Shown: in pieces, positions 41,811-49,100 of the stretch
How positions within the stretch are numbered: position 1 is the first letter of the stretch
Layout of the letters: each line of letters opens with the position of its first letter
Origin: Aliitabrizicola sp031408575
Lineage (GTDB): Bacteria > Pseudomonadota > Alphaproteobacteria > Rhodobacterales > Rhodobacteraceae
Direction of reading: 5' to 3'
DNA length: 64,000 nt
Assembly: GCA_031408575.1 (NCBI GenBank)
Contig: JANNWS010000204.1
Span: 18,567 to 82,566, forward strand
The notes under the pieces: model-generated
Databases searched by the model: none
What the model was told of the DNA's origin: nothing
What the model saw: the letters and a program-made list of their open reading frames with translations, nothing else
Made by a program: the position numbers and the translations under genes

Positions 41811-42874
41811 TGGCGCAGATCGAACTTCGGGGAGTGTCAAAAGCCTATGGCGCGGCGCAGGCGCTGCGGGATGTGTCGCTGGAGATTGCCGACGGGCAGT
41901 TCTTTGTTTTGCTGGGGGAAACCGGGGCGGGCAAGACGACCACGCTGCGGCTGATCGCGGGGCTGGACAAGCCGACGGCCGGGCAAGTGTTCATCGACGG
42001 GCAGGATGTGACCGGCTGGGGGGCGGCAGAGCGGGACGTGGCACTGGTGTTGCAGCAGTACTCGCTTTATCCGCGCTATACCGTGCGCCAGAACCTTGAA
42101 TTTCCGCTGCGCTCGCCAATGCGAGCGGTGTCGGCGGCTGAGATTGACGCGCGGGTGGCGCGGGTCGCGGCCACGCTGCGGATCGAGCATCTGATGGACC
42201 GCAAGACCGACAAGCTGTCGGGGGGCGAGATGCAGCGGGTGTCGATCGGGCGGGCCATCGTGCGCACGCCCAAGGTGTTCCTGATGGACGAGCCGCTGTC
42301 GGCGCTGGATGCAAAGCTGCGTGAGGCGCTGCGGGCCGAGTTAAAAGACCTTCAGATGAATCTGGGCGAGACGTTCTTGTTCGTCACCCATGATCAGGTC
42401 GAGGCCATGTCGATGGGCGACCGGATTGGAGTGCTGAACAAAGGCGTGCTGGTGCAGGTCGGAACCCCGCAGGAAATCTACAACGCGCCGGTCAACACTT
42501 TTGTAGCCCGTGCCGTCGGCAGCCCCGCGATGAACCTGCTGCCGGGCCGGATGGAGGGCGGGCGCGCGGTGATGGGGGACGGTGTGACGCTGGATCATCC
42601 CGGTGCGCCGGGGGCCGAGGCGCGCGGGCTGATCTTTGGCGTGCGGCCCGAGGATCTGGAGATCAGCGCCGGCGCGCCGGTGGCGGCACTGGTCACGGAT
42701 GTCGAGAACCACGGGGTCGAGAAGATCGTGACGATGACCGCCGGTGCACACCGCCTGCGCGCTACCGTGCCGGTGACGGTGAAGGTGACGGCGTCCGAGC
42801 GGGTGCAGATCGGCTGGAATGCCGCCCGCGTGGTGGTGTTCGATGCGGCGACGGGGCGAAGTTTGCGGGCGTAA
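41810..42874 (+). CDS. sugar/polyol ABC transporter ATPase 2
   Basis: A 354-residue MalK-type ATPase joined to the previous one by a TGATG junction. Motifs are Walker A GETGAGKT, Q-loop LVLQQYSLYPRY, signature LSGGEMQRVSIGRAI, Walker B VFLMDEPLSALD, switch histidine FVTHDQVEA, and a C-terminal TOBE region (FGVRPEDLEI). Both ATPases are complete, so unlike the glycerol pair each site of a heterodimer could hydrolyse ATP. Confidence 0.87.
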   Translation: MAQIELRGVSKAYGAAQALRDVSLEIADGQFFVLLGETGAGKTTTLRLIAGLDKPTAGQVFIDGQDVTGWGAAERDVALVLQQYSLYPRYTVRQNLEFPLRSPMRAVSAAEIDARVARVAATLRIEHLMDRKTDKLSGGEMQRVSIGRAIVRTPKVFLMDEPLSALDAKLREALRAELKDLQMNLGETFLFVTHDQVEAMSMGDRIGVLNKGVLVQVGTPQEIYNAPVNTFVARAVGSPAMNLLPGRMEGGRAVMGDGVTLDHPGAPGAEARGLIFGVRPEDLEISAGAPVAALVTDVENHGVEKIVTMTAGAHRLRATVPVTVKVTASERVQIGWNAARVVVFDAATGRSLRA

Positions 42875-42889
42875 GGGTGTGGCTGGCCA

Positions 42890-42933
42890 CCGGGGCGCTG
42901 CCCCGGACCCCGGGATATTTTTGCAAAGATGAA
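42890..42933. repeat. hairpin plus dispersed intergenic motif, copy 2
   Basis: CCGGGGCGCTGCCCCGG (42890-42906) is a 7-bp hairpin; CCCGGGATATTTTTG and CAAAGATGAA follow to 42933. It lies between convergent genes ending at 42874 and 42989 and may terminate the transporter operon. The second part is the copy of 34799-34824. Confidence 0.5.
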
Positions 42934-42988
42934 TGCCTTTGAAGGGCCGGGGAAGGTTTGTCGCGAGTTGTTCAGCGGCCCGCCGGTG

Positions 42989-43960
42989 TCAGGCTGGAAA
43001 GCGTTCGCGGTAGCGTTGTTCGACCTCGGGGTTGCAGAAATTCAGCGGCATCCCGTTCGCGAGAATGCGCAGCACCTCATCCGCCGTCACCTCGCCCATG
43101 CGCCGCATGCTGTCTTCGGTGATGCCTGCGACATGGGGCGTCAGGATGACGTTCGGGAGCGCCCAGAGCGGGCTGTCGGCTGGCAAAGGCTGCGTGTCGA
43201 ACACATCGAGGGCGGCCCCGGCGAGGCGGTTTTCGCGCAGGGCCGCGATCAGGGCGGGGGTGTCGATGATCGGGCCGCGTGCGACGTTTATCAGCAGCGC
43301 CGAGGGTTTCATCAAGGCAAGGCGGGGGGCGTTGATGGCACCCCGAGTGGTGTCGGTGAGCGGGCAGCAGACGACGATCACATCCGATTGCGCCATGAGT
43401 TCGTCGAGCATCAATTGCACGACGTCGGGGGGCAGCGTTTCGGGGCGGCGGGTGGTGGCAGCAGCTTGCATCCCGAAGGCCGCCCCGAGGCGGTGCAGTG
43501 CCCGGCCGATATTGCCGAAGCCGAGGATGCCGAGTGTTCGGCCCGCAAGGTCATGCGTGTCGTCGGCCACCGCGCGGGAGGCCGCCCAACCCTGCTGGCG
43601 CAGCGTCGTATCAACCATCCGGAACCGCCGCGACAGGGCGAGGGCGGCAAAGATCGCGTGTTCGGCCACGGTGATCGCGTTCGCGCCCGGCACGTTGGCC
43701 ACGATTACGCCCGCTGCGGTGGCCACGTCCATCGGCACCATGTCGAGGCCCGCGCCGTGGCGCACGGCGGCGCGCAGGCCGGGGGTGCGGGCGAAATACT
43801 CGGGCGGGATCGGGGCGCGGACGATCAGCACGTCAGCACCCGTTCCTTCCGCCAGGATTGCTGCGGGGGTCGGGGCGGTAGCCACGCGGTAGTCGCTGCT
43901 GGCTATCAGCCGTGCGGTTACGGTGGGATGAAGGGGATGGGTGGAAAAGACCTGCGCCAC
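42989..43960 (-). CDS. D-2-hydroxyacid dehydrogenase (phosphoglycerate-dehydrogenase-like)
   Basis: A 323-residue NAD-dependent 2-hydroxyacid dehydrogenase. The Rossmann motif is LGFGNIGRALHRLG (about 145-158), the catalytic arginine R228 lies in NVARGPIID, and the histidine H276 in LTPHVAGITEDS. The acid-base glutamate, expected before proline in the DVFxxEP motif, is glutamine here (DVFDTQP, Q257). The start is taken as the GTG at 43960, five bases after the regulator stop; no nearer ATG exists. It probably reduces or oxidises a 2-keto acid intermediate of the island's pathway. Confidence 0.82.
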   Translation of the reverse strand: MAQVFSTHPLHPTVTARLIASSDYRVATAPTPAAILAEGTGADVLIVRAPIPPEYFARTPGLRAAVRHGAGLDMVPMDVATAAGVIVANVPGANAITVAEHAIFAALALSRRFRMVDTTLRQQGWAASRAVADDTHDLAGRTLGILGFGNIGRALHRLGAAFGMQAAATTRRPETLPPDVVQLMLDELMAQSDVIVVCCPLTDTTRGAINAPRLALMKPSALLINVARGPIIDTPALIAALRENRLAGAALDVFDTQPLPADSPLWALPNVILTPHVAGITEDSMRRMGEVTADEVLRILANGMPLNFCNPEVEQRYRERFPA

Positions 43961-43965
43961 CGGGT

Positions 43966-44676
43966 TCAGCCCTGCCCGGCTTCGGCAGGCGGGTTCTGGC
44001 GGCCCGTGATGAGGCCCTTCCAGTAACCCTCGGCACCTTGCAGATGCGCGCTCATCAGGGCCTGGGCGAGATTGGCGTCGCGCCGCCGCAGCGCCTCGAA
44101 TATCTGGATATGCTCGGCATGGCTTTGGCGGCAGCGTTCTGGGTCGCTGAAATAGATCGGCAGTCGGCGCACACCCATCGCATAATAGACGGAACAAACG
44201 TTGTAGAACACGGTGTTCTGCGTGGCGCGCACAATCTCCAGATGGAAATCGCGGTCTTCTTCGACCAGTTGTTCGCCGCGCGCGATGCGCTGTTCGGACT
44301 GCTCGAGTATCTCGCGCAGGCGGTCGAAATTCGCCTCGGTCGCGCGGCTGGAGGCCAGTTCTGCGGCCTTGATCTCGTGGATTTTCCGCAGCTCGACCGT
44401 CTCGTAGATCTGGATCGGGTCCAGCGGCAGGCCCGCCTTGGCAAACAGCGCCATCGCATCGACCGAAGCGAAGCGCGTGGTCAGGAAGATGCCCGATTTC
44501 GCCCGCCTCTCGACGATCCGCATCGCTTCGAGCACAGCCAGCGTCTCGCGGATCTGGCCCCGGCTGACGCTGAAATGCTCGGCCAGTTCCCGCTCCGACG
44601 GCGTGCGCCCGCTGGCCTCCGCCGAGGTGGCGTAGAGATGGGCGGCAAGGTCGGACAGCAGGCTTTTCTCGGACAT
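43966..44676 (-). CDS. FadR-subfamily GntR transcriptional regulator
   Basis: A 236-residue regulator. The winged helix-turn-helix covers about residues 10-75 (TPSERELAEHFSVSRGQIRETLAVLEAMRIVERR), and the all-helical FCD effector domain follows with the metal-binding type residues in RDFHLEIVRATQN and SHAEHIQIFEAL. This subfamily responds to sugar acids and related carboxylates. It sits in the middle of the catabolic island on the minus strand between the dehydratase and dehydrogenase genes. Palindromes with the TGGT-N3-ACCA core at four places in the island are its probable operators. Confidence 0.86.
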   Translation of the reverse strand: MSEKSLLSDLAAHLYATSAEASGRTPSERELAEHFSVSRGQIRETLAVLEAMRIVERRAKSGIFLTTRFASVDAMALFAKAGLPLDPIQIYETVELRKIHEIKAAELASSRATEANFDRLREILEQSEQRIARGEQLVEEDRDFHLEIVRATQNTVFYNVCSVYYAMGVRRLPIYFSDPERCRQSHAEHIQIFEALRRRDANLAQALMSAHLQGAEGYWKGLITGRQNPPAEAGQG

Positions 44677-44691
44677 GCGGCCGGTGGTTCC

Positions 44692-45861
44692 TTATGCAGG
44701 TTTTGCGTGAGCTTTCAAAAAGGTTTCGGATAGCGAGAAACCGAGGCCCGGTCCATCGGGAATGGCGATCATCCCGTCGCGCACCGTGATCTGGTCTTCC
44801 ACAAGGTCGTGGATCATCGGGTTGGCACCGCTGGAGTATTCGATGATGAAGCTGGCAGGGCTGGCGGCGCAGACGTGCAGGCCGGCGTGAAAGCAGGGCG
44901 CTCCGGCCCAAAGATGCGGGGCGAAGCGCAGGTTGAACGCCGAAGCGATTGCGGCGATCCTCATGGCTTCGGTGATGCCGCCGCAGTAGGCCGGATCGGG
45001 CTGGAAAATGTCGGCGGCACGGAGCAATGCCAGATCGCGGAAATCGAACCGCGTCGCCTCGGATTCGCCGGTGGCGATGGGAATGCAGGTGGCGGCGCGC
45101 ACCTCGGCCATGCCGGGTTTGTCATCGGCAATCACCGGTTCCTCGAACCAGGAAAGATCGCAATCGGCGACCAGATGGGCAAACCGTTTGGCCTCGGCGA
45201 CGGTATAGGTGCCGTGAGCGTCTACGGCGATTTCAATATCAGGACCAAGAGCTTGTCGCGCGGCCTTAACTCGGGTTGCTGAGACGTGGAGTGCGCCATC
45301 CATCGCCCCTACGCGCATCTTCACGGCGCGAAAGCCGCCCAGTGCAATATAGCTTTGCAACTGCGCACCGATGGTGGCGGCCGGTGCCCAGCCGCCCGAG
45401 GCATAGGCGGGCAGGCGGTCGGCTTTGCGGCCGCCCAGAAGTTGCCAGACCGGCTGGTTCAGGTGCTTGCCCAAGATGTCCCAAAGCGCGATGTCTACTG
45501 CGGAGATCGCCGCCACGGTCAGGCCGCGGCGGGCAAGGCCGGGCATGGCGTGGCCCGATTGCGCGGCGGACCCGGCGCGCACACCGTTATAGAGCAGTTC
45601 CCAGATCGCGGTGATGTCGCCTGCGTTCTTGCCGATCAGTTGCGGTGCGACTTCGGCATTCAACAAATGGACGAGGGCTGCATATTGCCCGGAAGATCCT
45701 GCGGCGTTCTTGCCCTCGCCCCAGCCGACAAGCCCATCATCGGTTTCAATCCGCAGGATGGCGGCGTCGAATGTGGTCAGCGTGCCGAAATCGCTGCGAT
45801 GCTGGCGGGCCTGTTCGATGGGGATGCTGACCCACCAGGCCTTGACGCTTTTGATCCGCAT
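44692..45861 (-). CDS. mandelate racemase/muconate lactonizing family dehydratase or racemase
   Basis: A 389-residue enolase-superfamily enzyme. Metal ligands appear in order: D in EIAVDAHGTY, E in WFEEPV, and E in ATGESEATRF. The catalytic base candidates are K in FRAVKMRVG and H in FAPHLWAG with its partner D in FQPDPAYCGG, the mandelate-racemase subgroup pattern. Acid-sugar dehydratases are the commonest members in such loci. The start at 45861 has AGGAGG six bases ahead. It is encoded just upstream of the GntR regulator and likely cotranscribed with the epimerase-like gene at 46802. Confidence 0.84.
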   Translation of the reverse strand: MRIKSVKAWWVSIPIEQARQHRSDFGTLTTFDAAILRIETDDGLVGWGEGKNAAGSSGQYAALVHLLNAEVAPQLIGKNAGDITAIWELLYNGVRAGSAAQSGHAMPGLARRGLTVAAISAVDIALWDILGKHLNQPVWQLLGGRKADRLPAYASGGWAPAATIGAQLQSYIALGGFRAVKMRVGAMDGALHVSATRVKAARQALGPDIEIAVDAHGTYTVAEAKRFAHLVADCDLSWFEEPVIADDKPGMAEVRAATCIPIATGESEATRFDFRDLALLRAADIFQPDPAYCGGITEAMRIAAIASAFNLRFAPHLWAGAPCFHAGLHVCAASPASFIIEYSSGANPMIHDLVEDQITVRDGMIAIPDGPGLGFSLSETFLKAHAKPA

Positions 45862-45914
45862 GGGTCGCCTCCTGACCCCGGCGCGGCCCACGGGCGGGCC
45901 GCGCGGGAATGGTG

Positions 45915-46802
45915 CTATTTGATCAGGGGCAGCAGGGTTTCGGCAGTAATCCGCATCTGGGCATCATAAAATGCCTCGGTCAGCAGGGACGAGCCGTGGT
46001 CCTGAATGAACTTTAGCTGTTCAGGCGAAATATCGACAGGGTTGCGTTCCACCATGTCGGGATAGATCGCTGCCGGGGTGCGATCCACAGGGGCCACGAA
46101 TTCGTTGGTCAGCGCACCGTCATAGCCGATCTCGCGCAGGGTGGCGATGATCTTGGGCCATTCCAGATGACCTAGGCCAGCCGCAAAGCGGTTGTTGTCG
46201 GCAACGTGGAAGTCGAACAGACGCTTTCCGGCAAGACGGATCGCATCGTGGATATTCGCCTCTTCCATGTTCAGGTGGTAGGCATCAAGGCAGACGCCAC
46301 ACTCGGGGCTGATCGCATCGGCGAGGGCAAGCGCCTGCGCTGCGCGGTTGAAGAAGTACGTTTCGAACCGGTTGAGGGGTTCGATGGCGATTTTGACGCC
46401 AACTTTTTGCGCGTGGTGAAAACATTCGCGGGTGGCATCGACTACCCATTTCCATTCCTCTTCCTCGGTCGCGTCGGGCACAACCTTGCCCACCGTGGCG
46501 GGAACCAAGGTGATGATCTCGCCCTCAAGTTCACTGACCATGGTGAGGACGGATTTCACATAGTCGACCGACCGGGCGCGCTGCCCTTCATCCTTGGCGG
46601 CAAGATTGCGCTCGCCCAGCGTCAGGGTGACAGCCCCCCAGCAGCGGATGCCGTGTTCTTTCAGCGCGGCACGGGTTTCCTTGACCGGGTATTGCGTTGG
46701 CTCGCCCGAGATTTCGATGCTTTCATAGCCGTATTTCTTGATCCGGCGCAGCGTGACCTCAAGCGGTTCGGCCCGCATCCAGTTGTGGGTTGAAAGGTGC
46801 AT
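45915..46802 (-). CDS. tagatose/psicose-3-epimerase-like TIM barrel
   Basis: A 295-residue TIM barrel of the AP-endonuclease-2 superfamily. The metal glutamate is in IEPLNRFETYFFN, followed by VCLDAYHLNMEE, FHVADNNRFAAGLGHLEW and LTNEFVAP, the layout of D-tagatose/D-psicose 3-epimerases. GGGAGGATACCC precedes the start. It leads a minus-strand run through the dehydratase, regulator and dehydrogenase. A GntR-type palindrome lies 33 bases upstream of its ATG. Confidence 0.82.
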   Translation of the reverse strand: MHLSTHNWMRAEPLEVTLRRIKKYGYESIEISGEPTQYPVKETRAALKEHGIRCWGAVTLTLGERNLAAKDEGQRARSVDYVKSVLTMVSELEGEIITLVPATVGKVVPDATEEEEWKWVVDATRECFHHAQKVGVKIAIEPLNRFETYFFNRAAQALALADAISPECGVCLDAYHLNMEEANIHDAIRLAGKRLFDFHVADNNRFAAGLGHLEWPKIIATLREIGYDGALTNEFVAPVDRTPAAIYPDMVERNPVDISPEQLKFIQDHGSSLLTEAFYDAQMRITAETLLPLIK

Positions 46803-46834
46803 GGGTATCCTCCCTTGTTCGTGAAGATTGGCGC

Positions 46835-46851
46835 ATCTGGTTGGACCAGAT
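46835..46851. promoter_or_regulatory. GntR/FadR-type operator upstream of the epimerase-like gene
   Basis: ATCTGGTTGGACCAGAT, identical to the site at 36997-37013. It lies 33 bases upstream of the minus-strand ATG at 46802, a position fit for repression. Confidence 0.75.
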
Positions 46852-47001
46852 TGTTAAGGCCAAGAAGTATCCGAAAGGATACTGCTTCGCAAGATGGCAG
46901 GAACTGTTCAGGAAGTGCATCATAAAGTTATGCTTTGGATAGAAAATCGAGAAAAACGTGCCTGTCTTCTGGGTGCAGCATAGCAAGGTCTAGGTAATAA
47001 G

Positions 47002-47012
47002 TGGTATTACCA
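47002..47012. promoter_or_regulatory. GntR/FadR-type operator upstream of the second TIM-barrel gene
   Basis: TGGTATTACCA, the reverse complement of the site at 37177-37187, 73 bases upstream of the plus-strand ATG at 47085. Confidence 0.65.
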
Positions 47013-47084
47013 ACTTGACGCACGGCTGGTGCCGCGCGCACCATCGTTGCTGAAAGGCCCCATGCAGGGGCGGAAGGGGCGCGG

Positions 47085-47927
47085 ATGAAGATCGGCATGT
47101 GCATGCTGCTGTGGACGACCCACATAACCGAAGACCACGAGGCGCTGTTGCGCCACATCAAGGCGACGGGGTTCGACGGCGTGGAAATCCCCGTTTTCGA
47201 GGGCAACACCGACCATTTCGCCCGGCTGGGCGAGATGCTGGACCGGATCGGGTTGCAGCGGACGGCGATTGCCGCGATGGGCGATCCTGCGATGAACCTG
47301 ATCGGGGACGGTGCCGCGCGGGCGGCGGGGGTGGCGCACATGCGCCATGTCATCGATTGTGCTGCGGCGATGGGGGCCGTGACGCTGAGCGGGCCGGTGC
47401 ATTCGACGCTGGGCGGGTTCAGCGGACAGGGGCCGACCGCGGAGGAGTTCCGCCGATCGGTGGCGTCGCAGCGCGCGATAGGCGATCATGCCGCTGCGCG
47501 CGGTGTGACCATCGGGCTGGAGGCGCTGAACCGGTTCGAATGTTACCTCGTGAATACGATGGCGGCGCTGTGCGACCATCTGGACGAGATCGCGCATCCG
47601 AACATTCGCGCGATGTATGACACCTTTCACAGCAACATCGAAGAAGCTGATCCGATTGCCGCCTTCACCGACAGCCTGCGCCACATCTTGCATGTGCATC
47701 TATCGGAGAATGATCGCGGCGTGCCAGGGCGGGGACACATTCCCTGGGCCGAGACTTTTGCTGCGATCAGGGCTAGCGGCTATGATGGCTGGCTGACGAT
47801 CGAGGCTTTTGGGCGCGGGCTGCCCGATCTTGCTGCTGCAACCAAGGTGTGGCGCGACTTTGCCGAAAGCCCCGAAGCGGTGTATCGTGACGGGTTCGCG
47901 TTCGTTCGCAAGGGAATGGCGGGCTGA
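47085..47927 (+). CDS. hydroxypyruvate-isomerase/3-epimerase-like TIM barrel
   Basis: A 280-residue TIM barrel related to, but clearly different from, the one encoded divergently at 46802. Metal-site segments are LEALNRFECYLVN, AMYDTFHSNIEE, HVHLSENDRGVPGRGHIPW and LTIEAFG. GGAAGGGGCGCGG precedes the start. It stands alone on the plus strand with its own GntR-type site and terminator. Two epimerase-type barrels in one regulon suggest two consecutive isomerisation steps or two substrates. Confidence 0.82.
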   Translation: MKIGMCMLLWTTHITEDHEALLRHIKATGFDGVEIPVFEGNTDHFARLGEMLDRIGLQRTAIAAMGDPAMNLIGDGAARAAGVAHMRHVIDCAAAMGAVTLSGPVHSTLGGFSGQGPTAEEFRRSVASQRAIGDHAAARGVTIGLEALNRFECYLVNTMAALCDHLDEIAHPNIRAMYDTFHSNIEEADPIAAFTDSLRHILHVHLSENDRGVPGRGHIPWAETFAAIRASGYDGWLTIEAFGRGLPDLAAATKVWRDFAESPEAVYRDGFAFVRKGMAG

Positions 47928-48005
47928 AGACGATTGTACGGCTTCCTCTGCCAATGCCGGGCTTCACACCCCCCAGCCCGGCCACGGGCAGGGAGTTCTT
48001 CGCTG

Positions 48006-48029
48006 AAACGCTCCACTGGGGCGTTTTTT
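48006..48029 (+). terminator. rho-independent terminator after the TIM-barrel gene
   Basis: AAACGCTCC and GGGGCGTTT form a 9-bp stem (one G-U) around ACT, with the T run extending to 48029. It lies 79 bases after the stop at 47927. Confidence 0.8.
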
Positions 48030-48059
48030 CATGCTCATAACCCCGTGGGGTATTTGAAG

Positions 48060-48090
48060 CGAAAAGAAACACAATTTGAGTTAAATTGTG
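48060..48090 (-). terminator. rho-independent terminator after glpR
   Basis: On the minus strand CACAATTT and AAATTGTG form an 8-bp stem (48070-48090) with a 5-base loop, followed by TTTCTTTT. It starts 12 bases after the glpR stop at 48102. Confidence 0.75.
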
Positions 48091-48101
48091 ACAGTTGGTT
48101 G

Positions 48102-48863
48102 TCAGGAACTGAGTGTCACTTCCGTCTCCCACTCGTGGCAGGCTTCGCTCAGGTCAGGTGTCAGCGGCAGGTCGGTAAAAAAGCCGTCCAACTCGCGCAA
48201 TGATGCGATCCGCACCGGGGCGGAGCGCTGAAATTTTGACGCATCTGCCACCAGAAAGGTGCGTCGCGCGCGGCGGATCAACGCCTTGCTGACGCGCACC
48301 TCTTGCAGGTCGAAATCCAGCAGGTCGCCGTCGGCATCCAGCGCCGACGCGCCGATGATGGCGAAATCGACCTTGAATTGCTCGATGAACTGGGCCGTCA
48401 GATCGCCCACCAGGCCACCATCCGACCGGCGCAGCACACCGCCCGCCACCATGATCTCGCAGGACTCATTCGCCACGAGAATGTTGGCGACGTTCATGTT
48501 GTTGGTCACCACCGTCAGGTTGCGATGGGTCAGCAACTCGCGTGCCACAGCTTCGGTCGTGGTACCGATGTTCAGAAACAACGAAGAGTTGTCGGGGATC
48601 GCGCGGGCGCAGGTTCGGGCGATGGCCGCCTTTGCCTCATCGTTCAGGCGGCGGCGTTCCTCGTAGCCGATGTTGGACACGCCCTTGCGGATCACCGCCC
48701 CGCCATAGACGCGGTCCAGGAGGCCTGCATCCGAAAGGTCGGTCAGATCGCGCCGGATCGTCTGCAGCGTCACGCCGAAGCGGTCGGCCAGTTGATCGAC
48801 GATCACGCGCCCCTCGCTGCGGGCCAGATCAAGGATTTCGGTCTGCCGAAAACTGAGCGCCAT
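48102..48863 (-). CDS. glpR: DeoR-family glycerol regulon repressor
   Basis: A 253-residue DeoR-type regulator. The helix-turn-helix lies in residues 5-55 (RQTEILDLARSEGRVIVDQLADRFGVTLQTIRRDLTDL), followed by DRVYGGAV, and the phosphosugar-binding sensor domain carries FLNIGTTTEAVARELL and GALDADGDLLDFDLQE-like segments. It is divergent from glpD, so glycerol-3-phosphate is the likely inducer, as for E. coli GlpR. The start at 48863 is set by AGGAACGGC upstream and by the family's N terminus. Confidence 0.85.
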   Translation of the reverse strand: MALSFRQTEILDLARSEGRVIVDQLADRFGVTLQTIRRDLTDLSDAGLLDRVYGGAVIRKGVSNIGYEERRRLNDEAKAAIARTCARAIPDNSSLFLNIGTTTEAVARELLTHRNLTVVTNNMNVANILVANESCEIMVAGGVLRRSDGGLVGDLTAQFIEQFKVDFAIIGASALDADGDLLDFDLQEVRVSKALIRRARRTFLVADASKFQRSAPVRIASLRELDGFFTDLPLTPDLSEACHEWETEVTLSS

Positions 48864-49027
48864 CTGCCGTTCCTGTCGCCGCCCGGCATGGTCCGGCTTG
48901 GTGCGATGTAGGCGTCCCAAAGCTGCCCGGTCAAGTGTGGCGCGCAATGCTGCGCTGCCAACCTTTTGCGGCAACGCAGAAAAAAGGGCCGAAAGAACGA
49001 CCTATGGATGCGCGGTTGGAAGCAAAG

Positions 49028-49048
49028 CGAACATAAACGAAAAGAAAG
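49028..49048. promoter_or_regulatory. candidate GlpR site before glpD
   Basis: CGAACATAAACG followed by AAAAGAAAG. CGAACATA matches one half of the E. coli GlpR consensus as I recall it; the other half is not evident. A TTGACA at 49050-49055 directly follows and could be the -35 box. A related CGAAAGAACGA is at 48990-49000. Confidence 0.35.
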
Positions 49049-49100
49049 ATTGACAGCATCGGCAGACTCAGTGGATTGTTTCCAAGTCAGGGAGGACATC

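Noticed and set aside
42989..44911. A single 640-codon minus-strand gene
   Set aside because: Its N-terminal half is an Arg/Pro-rich reading of the GntR regulator gene in another frame; the dehydrogenase part begins near 43960.
48966..49100. ATG start for glpD at 48966
   Set aside because: The extra residues are basic and unlike GlpD, the region holds promoter-like sequence, and the GTG at 49101 has a GGAGG site.
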